From contig JAJFFU010000113.1 of NCBI GenBank assembly GCA_021776465.1, forward strand, positions 62,001 to 126,000: 64,000 bases of DNA, given 5' to 3'. Origin of the DNA: Parvularculaceae bacterium. Its GTDB lineage: Bacteria; Pseudomonadota; Alphaproteobacteria; Caulobacterales; Parvularculaceae. The notes below the pieces were generated by a model that saw only the letters and a list, made by a program, of their open reading frames with translations, was not told where the DNA came from and did no database searches. Every line of letters starts with the position of its first letter. Within the stretch, counting starts at the first letter, position 1. The translations under genes and the position numbers were made by a program. Below, in pieces: positions 6,704-15,330 of this stretch.

Positions 6704-9628
6704 ATGAAACTGACACGAAAAGAACAAAACGAGGGACAACTTGTAAAGCAAGTTGTCTCTTACTATTCGCACCCTGAGGTTATCACAGATAATTTAAATG
6801 CAGAATTTTCAGCAGCAAAAAATGGGGATGAATATAAAGCAAAAACAAGGCAGGGGTATAAACCCACCACTCTACCTCCTCAGTTAGAACAACACATGAA
6901 GAGACGAGCTTCTGGTGCTAACACTTCATCTGTTATGCAGGGGTTTCACTCTCCATTCAGAACTAGGCAAGCTGTAGAACAGCCTACAAAGAGAAAGGAC
7001 AGAAATGAGTGGTATAGGTATTACTTCAAGTTTGACCCTATTGTTCACACAGCAATCCAGACACACTCCACGTTCCCTCTATCCAGGTTCCGTGTTGAGC
7101 ATGATGATCCTGAATTTGCTGAATTCTTAAATGAGATGGCGAATGATATTAACTTGCACGACTTAATGATACGAATGGCTGTAGAATATTTTGTTGTAGG
7201 GGAGTGCTTTTGTTTTGGATTTTTTGATGATGCTGAAAACCCAACGCGCTGGCAACAATTTATTCTTATTGACCCAGACAAGGTGTTTCTCAACACTCAT
7301 TCCTTTGCTCATGCTGGAGGACATCCATATGTTATTGAGATGGAGCCAGATAAAGATTTGAAGAAAATTGTAGAGAACGGGCCTAATGATGGAAAGACTG
7401 GCCCTCTATATAAGAATCTCCCTCCAGATATCATTAAATATGTGAAAGATAAGGAAAACATTCCTGTTCCAGAGATTCAAATTAGCCATTTCAAAAGGGA
7501 AGTGAACCCGTTCCAGGCTAGAGGTGAAAGTATCCTCTCCTGCGTGCTGGCAGACCTCATGTACCTAGATAAGCTTAGGGAGGGGCAGTGGTGCCATCGT
7601 GCTGATACAGAGGTGCTAACAAACAATAGGGGGTTTGTTTCTATAGCAGAAATTACGCTACAGGACGATGTTGCGACATTTAATAAAGAAACGGAAGAGA
7701 TTGAATATTTGAACCCAACCAAGTTGATAGAAAAAGACTATTCCGGCAAGATGATGAGATTCAAAAACAGAAACATCAATGTTGATGTAACGCCAAATCA
7801 TAGAATGTTAATTAGGGGAACTTCAACTAATAAAGATTGGAAAGTCGTAAGGGCTGATGAAGTTAAGCATACATATAGGATGCGTACAAATGGAAAATGG
7901 GGTGGTGGAAATGATGTTGACAGTGTATTTATAGAAGATATTGAATGGGAAATTATGAACTTCCTCAAGTTTTCTGGGTACTATATTTCTGAGGGTTGCA
8001 CTAGTCACTGTAATACAACATACATGACTGCTATAACTCAATCTAGAGAAAGCGAATGGTTCGACGACATTGTTAATGTATGTGACGAAGCACCTATGGA
8101 GTTTTCTACATATATTCAAAAACATAAGGATGGGGCGCGATACGGTTCTAGCACTTCTATGTCGTGGGTAATGAAGTCTGCTGATAGAAATAGTCAAATT
8201 TCTTACCGAAAAAAATACTACGAGTATTTTAAAGACAATTTTGGCGCCACATCTTATGATAAAAAAATTCCGCAATGGATCAAAAATCTGAAACCTAAAT
8301 ATTTGGAGAATATAATTTCTACACTAGTGAATGGAGATGGCACAGAAGTAGAAAGAAAAAATGGTTCATCTTATTATAGGTACGCTACTGTTTCTAAGCG
8401 CCTTGCTGATGATGTTATGGAAATTGTATTCAAGGCTGGGTACAATCCAAATTTAAACAAGCCAGAATTATTAGATAGTGGTAAATACATTTATAAAGTT
8501 TGTTGGAACAGTGATAAAAGTGCGAATTTAGAGCACTCCTTTATGTCTGCCAAGAAACAACCTGATGGTACATGGAAATCGGATAAGGATAATTTTGTAG
8601 AGAATTATGATTATGATGGAAAGGTTTATTGTTTAGAGGTACCAAATGGTTTCTTTGTCACAAGGTTACAAGGGAAGTTGTCAATTCATGGTAATTGTAT
8701 CGTTGATCGCCACATAACGCCGAAAGAAATGTGGTATCTTGGCGAACCTGACAAGCCTGCCGATCAGCAAGAAATCAACGACTTCCAGAATCTGCTCCTG
8801 ATGCAATACCACATGCCAAACCAGGCATACGTATTCCACCACGCTGTTAGATTCCAGATGGAAGGGGCAGGCGGGCGTGTTCTTCCTCTACAACCAGAAT
8901 TTGATTTTGTCACTAAAAGATTGTATGCAGGGCTGGGAATTAATGAGGCGATGATTACATCGTCTGGCCCATCGTTTGCTTCGTCTTCTGTGGCTATGGA
9001 TATTATGGTGGGGCGTTATGAAGAGTTTAGACAACGGATGGAACAATGGCTCATACATAAGGTGTTCAAACCCTTATGTAAGATTCATGGAATATACAAA
9101 AAACATAGTGAGAGAAATTCAAGATTTAGGAAGTTCCAGAGTCAGAAGGTTCCAGACCTTCCACGTATTGTTTGGGAGAAGGTGCAGCTAAGAGATGAAA
9201 TGCAGAAGATTCAGACAGTAGAACGTCTTGTACAGCAGGGTGTTGTTCCACGTGAAGAGCTTTACAAGCTACTCAACTACTCGCCAGAACAGATGTATCA
9301 GGAATTCCTTGAGCAGAATAAGATTGATATTCAATACATGAATAAACTGCAAAAAATAAGGAAAGAAATGGGCGTACCAGAATCTCCTGCCCCTGGCGGG
9401 CTGCCTGCTATGGGGGGTGCCGGAGGTCCATTAGGTGGTGGAATGCCTCCAGGTGGAATGGGTGCTGGAATGCCAGGTGGTGGTATGGGTGGCCCCCCTC
9501 CAGGGGGTATGCCAGGAATGCCCGGTGGATTACCACCAGGCGGGGGCGGGGCTTCTACCCCATCTCCATTAGGTGGAGGCTCAGCGCAGAGACCACCAGA
9601 CAGTAATCGCGCAACACAGATGGGATAA
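6704..9628 (+). CDS. Portal protein with intein
   Basis: 974 codons; removal of the 368-residue intein (7592-8695) leaves 606 residues, a usual portal length. Recognised from the pattern of phage portals: an N-terminal RNEWYRYYFKFDPIVHTAIQTH region, a central IQISHFKREVNPFQARGESIL region, and a C-terminal GLGINEAMITSSGPSFASSSVAMDI followed by long helices. Forms the DNA-entry ring of the capsid. The C-terminal 75 residues are a Gly/Pro/Met-rich tract (GGMPPGGMGAGMPGGGMGG). Start ATG follows gataagaaag, a weak Shine-Dalgarno, 5 bases after the preceding stop. Confidence 0.85.
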   Translation: MKLTRKEQNEGQLVKQVVSYYSHPEVITDNLNAEFSAAKNGDEYKAKTRQGYKPTTLPPQLEQHMKRRASGANTSSVMQGFHSPFRTRQAVEQPTKRKDRNEWYRYYFKFDPIVHTAIQTHSTFPLSRFRVEHDDPEFAEFLNEMANDINLHDLMIRMAVEYFVVGECFCFGFFDDAENPTRWQQFILIDPDKVFLNTHSFAHAGGHPYVIEMEPDKDLKKIVENGPNDGKTGPLYKNLPPDIIKYVKDKENIPVPEIQISHFKREVNPFQARGESILSCVLADLMYLDKLREGQWCHRADTEVLTNNRGFVSIAEITLQDDVATFNKETEEIEYLNPTKLIEKDYSGKMMRFKNRNINVDVTPNHRMLIRGTSTNKDWKVVRADEVKHTYRMRTNGKWGGGNDVDSVFIEDIEWEIMNFLKFSGYYISEGCTSHCNTTYMTAITQSRESEWFDDIVNVCDEAPMEFSTYIQKHKDGARYGSSTSMSWVMKSADRNSQISYRKKYYEYFKDNFGATSYDKKIPQWIKNLKPKYLENIISTLVNGDGTEVERKNGSSYYRYATVSKRLADDVMEIVFKAGYNPNLNKPELLDSGKYIYKVCWNSDKSANLEHSFMSAKKQPDGTWKSDKDNFVENYDYDGKVYCLEVPNGFFVTRLQGKLSIHGNCIVDRHITPKEMWYLGEPDKPADQQEINDFQNLLLMQYHMPNQAYVFHHAVRFQMEGAGGRVLPLQPEFDFVTKRLYAGLGINEAMITSSGPSFASSSVAMDIMVGRYEEFRQRMEQWLIHKVFKPLCKIHGIYKKHSERNSRFRKFQSQKVPDLPRIVWEKVQLRDEMQKIQTVERLVQQGVVPREELYKLLNYSPEQMYQEFLEQNKIDIQYMNKLQKIRKEMGVPESPAPGGLPAMGGAGGPLGGGMPPGGMGAGMPGGGMGGPPPGGMPGMPGGLPPGGGGASTPSPLGGGSAQRPPDSNRATQMG
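7592..8695 (+). mobile_element. Portal intein (368 aa, LAGLIDADG endonuclease)
   Basis: Starts with Cys (CHRADTEVLTNNRGFVSIAEI), block B VDVTPNHRMLI, C-terminal blocks VYCLEVPNGFFVTRL and LSIHGN before extein CIVDRHI. Endonuclease motifs FSGYYISEGC and IISTLVNGDGT both keep an acidic catalytic residue, so it may still home. Extein junction is REGQW/CIVDRH. Confidence 0.93.
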
Positions 9629-9637
9629 GGAGATTTG

Positions 9638-10192
9638 ATGAAGAAATTATTTACAGTGTTCTTGGTATTCGTGATTGTTTTTTCTAGCTGTGCAGCCCCA
9701 CAGGCTGTAGAGAATGATGGTATTCGATATGTGCGTGTGTGTGCCATCACGGAAGGTTATACACCTGGCCCAAGAGGAGGATTTATAATTCCTCTTGCTG
9801 TTATAAACTCTTGCGCCAAATCATTTAAGGGAAAGACAGTGAATACAGACCACGAATCCGGGATGAATAGGGTGATTGGATTTGTGAATAACGTACATGT
9901 TAATTATAACCATGTGTTGAAGAAACACTTCATAGAGGCTGTATTATATATTGATGATGAAGAAGCGGCAAGCCTACTTGACAAGAAACTGTGGAGATTT
10001 CTTTCGATAGGGATTAGAGAAGTAACCCCTATGAGAATACCTGGTAGCGATGCCCCTATTCTGATGAATTTTGTGGGGTACGAGATTTCATTTGTGTCGC
10101 ACCCAAGAAATTTTGATGCGAAGGTTTTGGAAGTAAGCAAGGATAGATTGTCCTTGTGGCCAGTAATGAAGCCAAAAAAAGAAAAGAAGTAA
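9638..10192 (+). CDS. Protease-like protein with lipoprotein signal sequence
   Basis: 184 residues. Residues 1-20 (MKKLFTVFLVFVIVFSSCAA) form a classical lipoprotein signal with lipobox FSSC. The rest resembles phage head-maturation proteases: YVRVCAITEGYTPGPRGGFI, a His motif VNTDHESG, a Ser motif WRFLSIGI and a terminal GYEISFVSHPRNFDAKV. The His...Ser order matches the neighbouring gene at 11299. A capsid protease would not need export, so either the signal is functional and this is a membrane-anchored paralogue, or the N-terminus is a recent fusion. Shine-Dalgarno aaggagatttg is well placed for ATG 9638. Confidence 0.6.
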   Translation: MKKLFTVFLVFVIVFSSCAAPQAVENDGIRYVRVCAITEGYTPGPRGGFIIPLAVINSCAKSFKGKTVNTDHESGMNRVIGFVNNVHVNYNHVLKKHFIEAVLYIDDEEAASLLDKKLWRFLSIGIREVTPMRIPGSDAPILMNFVGYEISFVSHPRNFDAKVLEVSKDRLSLWPVMKPKKEKK

Positions 10193-10201
10193 AGGAATAA
10201 T

Positions 10202-11179
10202 ATGCTCACAGGAAAATTCAAAAAGACACTAGACATCATGAACTCCATGGTTGTTGCATCAGGGAACGGATGGGCGTTTGACCCAGGAAATTCTCTGTCG
10301 GGTGACCGTGGAAATTTCAAGAGGCTGATAGACATATTCAATAATGTCGTAGAAGTGGTTGATGATGGTGGCGAAGATGCCTCCGTGATGAACTTAGGAG
10401 ACCTAACGTCCTTCGTTGGTAATGCTGCGATTACTGGTAACCCAGATGTTGTTTTACATCCGAGTATTGATGATGGAAACGTGGGGTCTGTTATTATTAG
10501 AAGCCCTGCTGCTACAGATGCTTCTGATAACCTTGATTTAGAAATCGAGATAGTTGGACAACAGGTAAATATCAAGTCACCAACAAATAACTCTTCTTCA
10601 CAAATCTCATTCCAAGATTGGTTTGGTAGAGATAGGCTGAGTATCAAAGACAGCGCTGTGGTGATTAGTGGTGTCGATATAGTCTTTAGACCACCAGGGC
10701 CTGGCCAAGTAAAAGGTGAATCTGGAGTCATTTATAATACATCTGGTATTCCAGTTGAATTTATAGGTGGTTTTGGTGGAACGATTAGTGGTCAAGATGG
10801 TCAAGATGGTGGATATTCTAGGGTTCAAGGTGGAAGTGGTGGTACTGCTACTGGAGGGGGAAACACAGGTGGTTTAGGAGGTGACGTACTTCTAACTCCT
10901 GGCAATGGTGGATTTAGTCTTGGAGGAGCTACTGATGGAGATCAAGGGCAAGTATTAATTACAAGGCCAGAGGGAACTTTACGAGGCGATCCACCAACTT
11001 CAGCACCTGCTGACCAAGTGGGACTTAGGTCAGTAGATTTGTCTGCGGGTGTGACGATGTTAGGAATTAACACAGAGGGAGATCCTACTGGCGCTGGATT
11101 ACCAGTACAAGATACAACTATAGCTGTTGATATTAATGGAACAACATATTATTTGTTAGCTAGTACAACAGCTTCATAA
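10202..11179 (+). CDS. Gly-rich structural or fibre-like protein
   Basis: 325 residues. N-terminal third helical, middle beta-like, residues about 185-260 Gly-rich (GGFGGTISGQDGQDGG, GGSGGTATGGGNTGG), C-terminus (VDINGTTYYLLASTTAS) like ends of phage fibre or head-spike proteins. Starts after an aaaggaataat site. Position between portal and protease genes suggests a head-associated fibre or decoration. No named family. Confidence 0.65.
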   Translation: MLTGKFKKTLDIMNSMVVASGNGWAFDPGNSLSGDRGNFKRLIDIFNNVVEVVDDGGEDASVMNLGDLTSFVGNAAITGNPDVVLHPSIDDGNVGSVIIRSPAATDASDNLDLEIEIVGQQVNIKSPTNNSSSQISFQDWFGRDRLSIKDSAVVISGVDIVFRPPGPGQVKGESGVIYNTSGIPVEFIGGFGGTISGQDGQDGGYSRVQGGSGGTATGGGNTGGLGGDVLLTPGNGGFSLGGATDGDQGQVLITRPEGTLRGDPPTSAPADQVGLRSVDLSAGVTMLGINTEGDPTGAGLPVQDTTIAVDINGTTYYLLASTTAS

Positions 11180-11192
11180 GGAGAATTAAGCC

Positions 11193-11324
11193 ATGGCAAT
11201 GATTAAAAGATGCGTCGGAACAGTGAAGAAAGCCTCTATTGTAAGAGATGAGGAGAAAGAGAAATCTTTCCCAGGAGTAGAAGAGGAGAAAGACGCCGAT
11301 GATGTTCAAGACAGCAAAAGGTAG
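11193..11324 (+). CDS. Small charged protein (43 aa)
   Basis: Begins MAMIKRCVGTVKKAS after a strong aaggagaa site and is rich in Lys/Glu. It overlaps the next gene by 26 bases, an arrangement that suggests translational coupling. No homology recognised. Confidence 0.55.
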   Translation: MAMIKRCVGTVKKASIVRDEEKEKSFPGVEEEKDADDVQDSKR

Positions 11325-12123
11325 TATTGTAACAAAATTTAATGGTGGAGAATTTTCAAATATTCGCACTGCTCAAAATATTGCCCCATCTCACCAAGCT
11401 GGTAGGGAGCCGGTGTGCTTTATTAAAGAAGGATATCTCTATACAGAAGTAGCTGGGTTACATGGTGACCAAATGGAAACCAGGGAAAACCATCCTGGGT
11501 ATGGGCAAAAGCGTGGAAACCAAAATTCTGATTTTTTCCTTTGGGAAGAAACTCTACTAAAATATGTCCCTAAGTATGGAATGTATGCGTTTGAGACATG
11601 GAGGGGGAAGGATAATTTAGAAAACCATGACGAAACAAAGGTGCTAGGGGACATTCCTGATGTTTGGCCAGAGATAAATAACAAAAGAATTTCAATGCTT
11701 GTGCGCACTGATAAAAATAGAGCGTGGAGTATATGCGAGAGTGTTCGTAAAGGCTCTGTAACTGATGTATCAATGGGCGTACTAGTAAATCATTCTTACT
11801 GCACTGTTTGCGGAAATAAAGCTGAAATAGAAGAATCGTGGTGTCCACATTTGAGGACAGCCAAAGGTCAATTCCTTCACCCAGATAGATTAGATACGCC
11901 ATCCCTGAGGGATAAATGGCCTAAGGGCGTGTGGGCGTGCGAAGATAACAGAGGGGTATTTGGTATTGAAGTGAGTTGGATCACTGTAGGCGAGGGGGCA
12001 GACCCAGACGCTAAAGTGCTAAACATCCTAGCTGGAGATAATGGCCCAGAAGGGAAACAATTTAATAATGGGCGCAGAGAGGCATCTATTGCTGATCTTT
12101 ACTGGGACAGAGCGGGTAGATAA
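11299..12123 (+). CDS. Prohead protease-like protein with zinc-finger insert
   Basis: 274 residues. Shows the pattern of phage prohead proteases that sit near the portal: FETWRGKDNLENHDETKVLGDI (candidate catalytic His), ICESVRKGSVTDVSMGVLV (candidate Ser), then a Cys/His cluster CTVCGNKAEIEESWCPHL seen in this family, and a C-terminal GIEVSWITVGEGADPDAKV. It would cleave scaffold and capsid during head maturation. Located between portal and capsid genes, as expected. Catalytic assignment is by pattern only. Confidence 0.65.
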   Translation: MMFKTAKGSIVTKFNGGEFSNIRTAQNIAPSHQAGREPVCFIKEGYLYTEVAGLHGDQMETRENHPGYGQKRGNQNSDFFLWEETLLKYVPKYGMYAFETWRGKDNLENHDETKVLGDIPDVWPEINNKRISMLVRTDKNRAWSICESVRKGSVTDVSMGVLVNHSYCTVCGNKAEIEESWCPHLRTAKGQFLHPDRLDTPSLRDKWPKGVWACEDNRGVFGIEVSWITVGEGADPDAKVLNILAGDNGPEGKQFNNGRREASIADLYWDRAGR

Positions 12124-12143
12124 TCAATACATAGGGGATATTG

Positions 12144-12884
12144 ATGAAGAAAATTAGAAGACTTGGATCTGCTAGTGGCATGGGCGGAAATGGTGGTGGA
12201 AGCATCACACAGGTTAACAAAGATATAATTGCCAGGCAGTGGCGAGGTGAAAAAGTTACCCTTCCTATTAAAAGGTGGGATGATAATGATGGGGTGGCGA
12301 AGCAACATTCTGCCGTAAAGATCGCCCACCCAGGGATTTTGTATAGAGAATATACATTAGGAAATATAAAGCATACGCAGCTTCCGTCTAGAATGCACAA
12401 GATGGGAATCATTAAAAATCTTCGCATGGATGGAATGAGAGCAGCCCAAATTCTAGAAAGATATATTTCCGATAACAATATTGATATTCCTAAAGAGGCT
12501 CCCCCAGAAACGCCTGTCCAAAGCAATTTAGACAATTCATTTGGATTTGGAACGGCTGGCAAGAAGAGGAGAGTGCGCCTCACAAAGAAGCACGGCCAAA
12601 ACATGTACACGAATGATAATTACACAAGTAACTTTCGTGAGCAGCCAGGGCAGGACAAAGGTAATACATTAGAAGACCCTGAGCTTGAAGGAAGGAAGAA
12701 TGAAAGATATATGGCTGATGGAGACTTGCAAGATAAACGCGAGCAGACAACACAAGAGAAGCCATCATCTGTTAGAGATCAGCGTGACCAGTACGAGGGA
12801 GAAAAAGCCGCAAGTAGAGTTAGAAATCTAAGCAAAGAGCGCCTACAGGCACTCAGAGAAAAGATCAAAGGACGATTTAGTTAA
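12144..12884 (+). CDS. Hypothetical basic protein, possible scaffold component
   Basis: 246 residues, Lys/Arg-rich with a charged, probably disordered C-terminal half (repeated Glu, Arg, Gln) ending in a helix SKERLQALREKIKGRF. N-terminus has a Gly-rich stretch (GMGGNGGGS). Start ATG 12144 follows aggggatattg; an in-frame TTG just upstream is less likely. Location between protease and the large gene at 12886 suggests a role in capsid assembly. Confidence 0.65.
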   Translation: MKKIRRLGSASGMGGNGGGSITQVNKDIIARQWRGEKVTLPIKRWDDNDGVAKQHSAVKIAHPGILYREYTLGNIKHTQLPSRMHKMGIIKNLRMDGMRAAQILERYISDNNIDIPKEAPPETPVQSNLDNSFGFGTAGKKRRVRLTKKHGQNMYTNDNYTSNFREQPGQDKGNTLEDPELEGRKNERYMADGDLQDKREQTTQEKPSSVRDQRDQYEGEKAASRVRNLSKERLQALREKIKGRFS

Positions 12885-12885
12885 A

Positions 12886-14745
12886 ATGGACATTATAATG
12901 GACACTGACATCTGGGCAGAAGCTGTTTCTCAGGTGCGTACAGCACATCTTGATACAGACATCAATGAATCAAAAGTAATTAGCGGCATCTATGAAAAAC
13001 TAGGTGGAAGGTTTGGTGGTCCGATGCCTATGTATGATTTAGGCGATGATGAGGCTAATGCAACGTTACACGGGCAACCTGATGAAGCACAAAGGCTTTT
13101 ACAAGAACTTCAGCAAAGCGGACATACATGGGCTAAGGATTCTGCCGGTAATGATATTATTGTTCCCCCAGGTTATGCTACACCACAGCAGCAGAGTGAA
13201 CATCAGGGGATTAATTATGGTGGAGATGACCCTATGCAAGAAAATTATGTGTATGCTCAGAAAATTACAGATAGAAAAAATGACGAAGAACTTCTATCAG
13301 CAGACGGAGACAAAGTGAAGTTTGACGATAAGCATGAGGATATGAAGAAGAGCCCTGAAGAGCAGCAGGAGATGACAGAGGAAGGGTGGACAAAATACCA
13401 GAATGACGACACAGGGGCTTCTCGTGACTACAGAGACGGAGCCCCCATCTACAAAGCATCTCTCTCTCCTAACAAATGGGTTATTTCAGATGGGGATACA
13501 CCTATCTTTGCAATCAAGGATATGGGACATACAGAAGCCCACCGCGTAGCAGAACTTCTTGAGGAGTATGGAGCCTATTCATTTGTTAAGGCAAATTATG
13601 ACGAAGAAATTTTCGAAGTGTATCACCCTATTTTACAAGTGGCAGCATTAGGATTTGATGATGATGAACTTCCTGCAATTGCTGATTCAATTTTTTCAGA
13701 AGACGGAATTCGTAGAGCCTCTGCTAACTTAGTTCCTGTCTATCTCCTGGCTGAGCTTAGAGATATGAGACAAAAAGGAAGAAGTGTATTCCTCGGCCCA
13801 GGGGAAGTGGGGGAAGCAAAAACAGCCCAATCTCTTCAAACTGACCCAACAGCAGCAGAGCCAAATATTGAATCTGATTTGTCTAGAGACCCCGGAGGCG
13901 GAAATCCTGCTATTGTAGGAGATGAAGAGGTTGGTAACGGCCTGGCTCCCGATGATGTAAGCAGCGAGCTTATGGGAGACAAGCTGGATAATGCTGATGT
14001 TTCTGGCGCTATCTGCAATTTCTTGGCTACATTGATTAGCTATTCTGATGGACTCACCATCGAGGATGCGCTTTCAGAACTCAAAGATACGTTCATGAAT
14101 GACGAATCGTACAACGAGATGAAGGGGAAGCTCGAAAGTAAAGTATCAGAAACTAAAGAAGATAAGCCTGTAGAAGAGCAGACAGCAAACGAAATTCTCC
14201 AAGGGGCACCAGAAGGGCCGATGAGTGGGCCGATGGGTGTCGCAGCAATGTTAATTGGCGCACCGCGTTACGCATCCGATATGAGGAAGAAAGCGTCAAT
14301 GCTCTTCAAAGAAGTAAAAGGATTAAGAAGTAAATTAGCTCAAGCGGAAAGCGGGCTAGCAGAACTTGCTCAACTCCGAGATAAGAATAAAAAGCTTATT
14401 GCCGAGAGATCAGTTCGAATGAGATGGCCAAGGTCGGAAAGACTTGCAACAAGGATGTATCAGATTGGTGAGCTTGGTGAAGGAAATGCAGAAAATCTTG
14501 TAAAAAAGAAAGCAAGTGAACTTGTCATGCTCAACGATGAAATCTTTGGTGGAATTGAAGATAGGGTGAATCTCGTTCATGAAAAGCTGGGAGTAGGGAT
14601 TGAAAATGGAATAACAGAGACGCCGTTAACTTTTATTAGTAACAGTGTGACGGCTCATTCAAGAGGTTTAGGTTTTGGAAAAGTTAAGGAAAATGTTGTG
14701 GAAAATAATAACAAGTTTGGGTGGACCCAAGGGCCACGTAGATAA
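12886..14745 (+). CDS. Putative scaffold or minor capsid protein
   Basis: 619 residues, strongly acidic. Two parts: residues 1-310 with a segment PIYKASLSPNKWVISDGDTP that looks globular, and a C-terminal half with long predicted coiled coil (KEVKGLRSKLAQAESGLAELAQLRDKNKKLIAERS). Low-complexity acidic linkers between. Acidic, helical proteins just upstream of the decoration and capsid genes are often scaffolds, but no motif proves it. A second in-frame ATG at 12898 is an alternative start. Confidence 0.65.
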   Translation: MDIIMDTDIWAEAVSQVRTAHLDTDINESKVISGIYEKLGGRFGGPMPMYDLGDDEANATLHGQPDEAQRLLQELQQSGHTWAKDSAGNDIIVPPGYATPQQQSEHQGINYGGDDPMQENYVYAQKITDRKNDEELLSADGDKVKFDDKHEDMKKSPEEQQEMTEEGWTKYQNDDTGASRDYRDGAPIYKASLSPNKWVISDGDTPIFAIKDMGHTEAHRVAELLEEYGAYSFVKANYDEEIFEVYHPILQVAALGFDDDELPAIADSIFSEDGIRRASANLVPVYLLAELRDMRQKGRSVFLGPGEVGEAKTAQSLQTDPTAAEPNIESDLSRDPGGGNPAIVGDEEVGNGLAPDDVSSELMGDKLDNADVSGAICNFLATLISYSDGLTIEDALSELKDTFMNDESYNEMKGKLESKVSETKEDKPVEEQTANEILQGAPEGPMSGPMGVAAMLIGAPRYASDMRKKASMLFKEVKGLRSKLAQAESGLAELAQLRDKNKKLIAERSVRMRWPRSERLATRMYQIGELGEGNAENLVKKKASELVMLNDEIFGGIEDRVNLVHEKLGVGIENGITETPLTFISNSVTAHSRGLGFGKVKENVVENNNKFGWTQGPRR

Positions 14746-14753
14746 GTTATTAT

Positions 14754-14776
14754 TCTAGTCATAACGGTTATGGCTA
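14754..14776 (+). terminator. Hairpin upstream of capsid operon
   Basis: Ten-bp inverted repeat CTAGTCATAA/TTATGGCTAG with one G-T pair. No T-tract follows, so it may be an RNA-processing or stabilising hairpin for the capsid mRNA rather than a terminator. Confidence 0.45.
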
Positions 14777-14822
14777 GACAGTGATCGCATAATTAAGTGA
14801 ACGATTTGGAGGTTTCACAAAT

Positions 14823-15326
14823 ATGGCGACTACATTTGATCGCGGAGCAAGTTTCGGAGGAGATGACGGATTTGAAATCCTTATGGGTGGACAAATTCGA
14901 TACACTTTCCCTGTAGACACTGACTCAAACACTGATGTATGGGAGCGTGGGTTCGTCCTGCGTGTTGACTCTAGTGGAAACCTAGAGCTTGACGATGCTT
15001 CTGGTTCGACCAACATGCGTGGTCTTGCTATTGAGCGTCGTAGCCCAGTTGGTGGACGTCCTGAAGAGGACGAGGTTCAGGGCTCAGGAAAGGCATCGAT
15101 CCTCATGGATCCTGCTATTATTAGAACCGTACAGTTTGTTTCTGGTATTGCTATTGCAATCAACGACAAGCTTTACCCGGATGGCTCAACAGGCAAGCTG
15201 ACTAACGTCGATGCCGGTTCGCAGCCAGTGATGGGTAAGGCGTTGACTGCTAGCACAGGAGCGGTGGACGGTGATACAACGAGTATTGTAGTATATTACG
15301 ACGGCACAGCGCCGGTAGCGGAGTAA
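14823..15326 (+). CDS. Putative capsid decoration protein
   Basis: 167 residues, no Cys, beta-rich: starts MATTFDRGASFGGDDGF, has repeated LYPDGSTGKLTNV-type turns and ends GDTTSIVVYYDGTAPVAE. Small beta proteins immediately before the major capsid gene are usually head decoration proteins. Excellent Shine-Dalgarno (ttggaggtttcacaaat). Five bases separate it from the capsid start. Family inferred from position and composition. Confidence 0.65.
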   Translation: MATTFDRGASFGGDDGFEILMGGQIRYTFPVDTDSNTDVWERGFVLRVDSSGNLELDDASGSTNMRGLAIERRSPVGGRPEEDEVQGSGKASILMDPAIIRTVQFVSGIAIAINDKLYPDGSTGKLTNVDAGSQPVMGKALTASTGAVDGDTTSIVVYYDGTAPVAE

Positions 15327-15330
15327 AATC

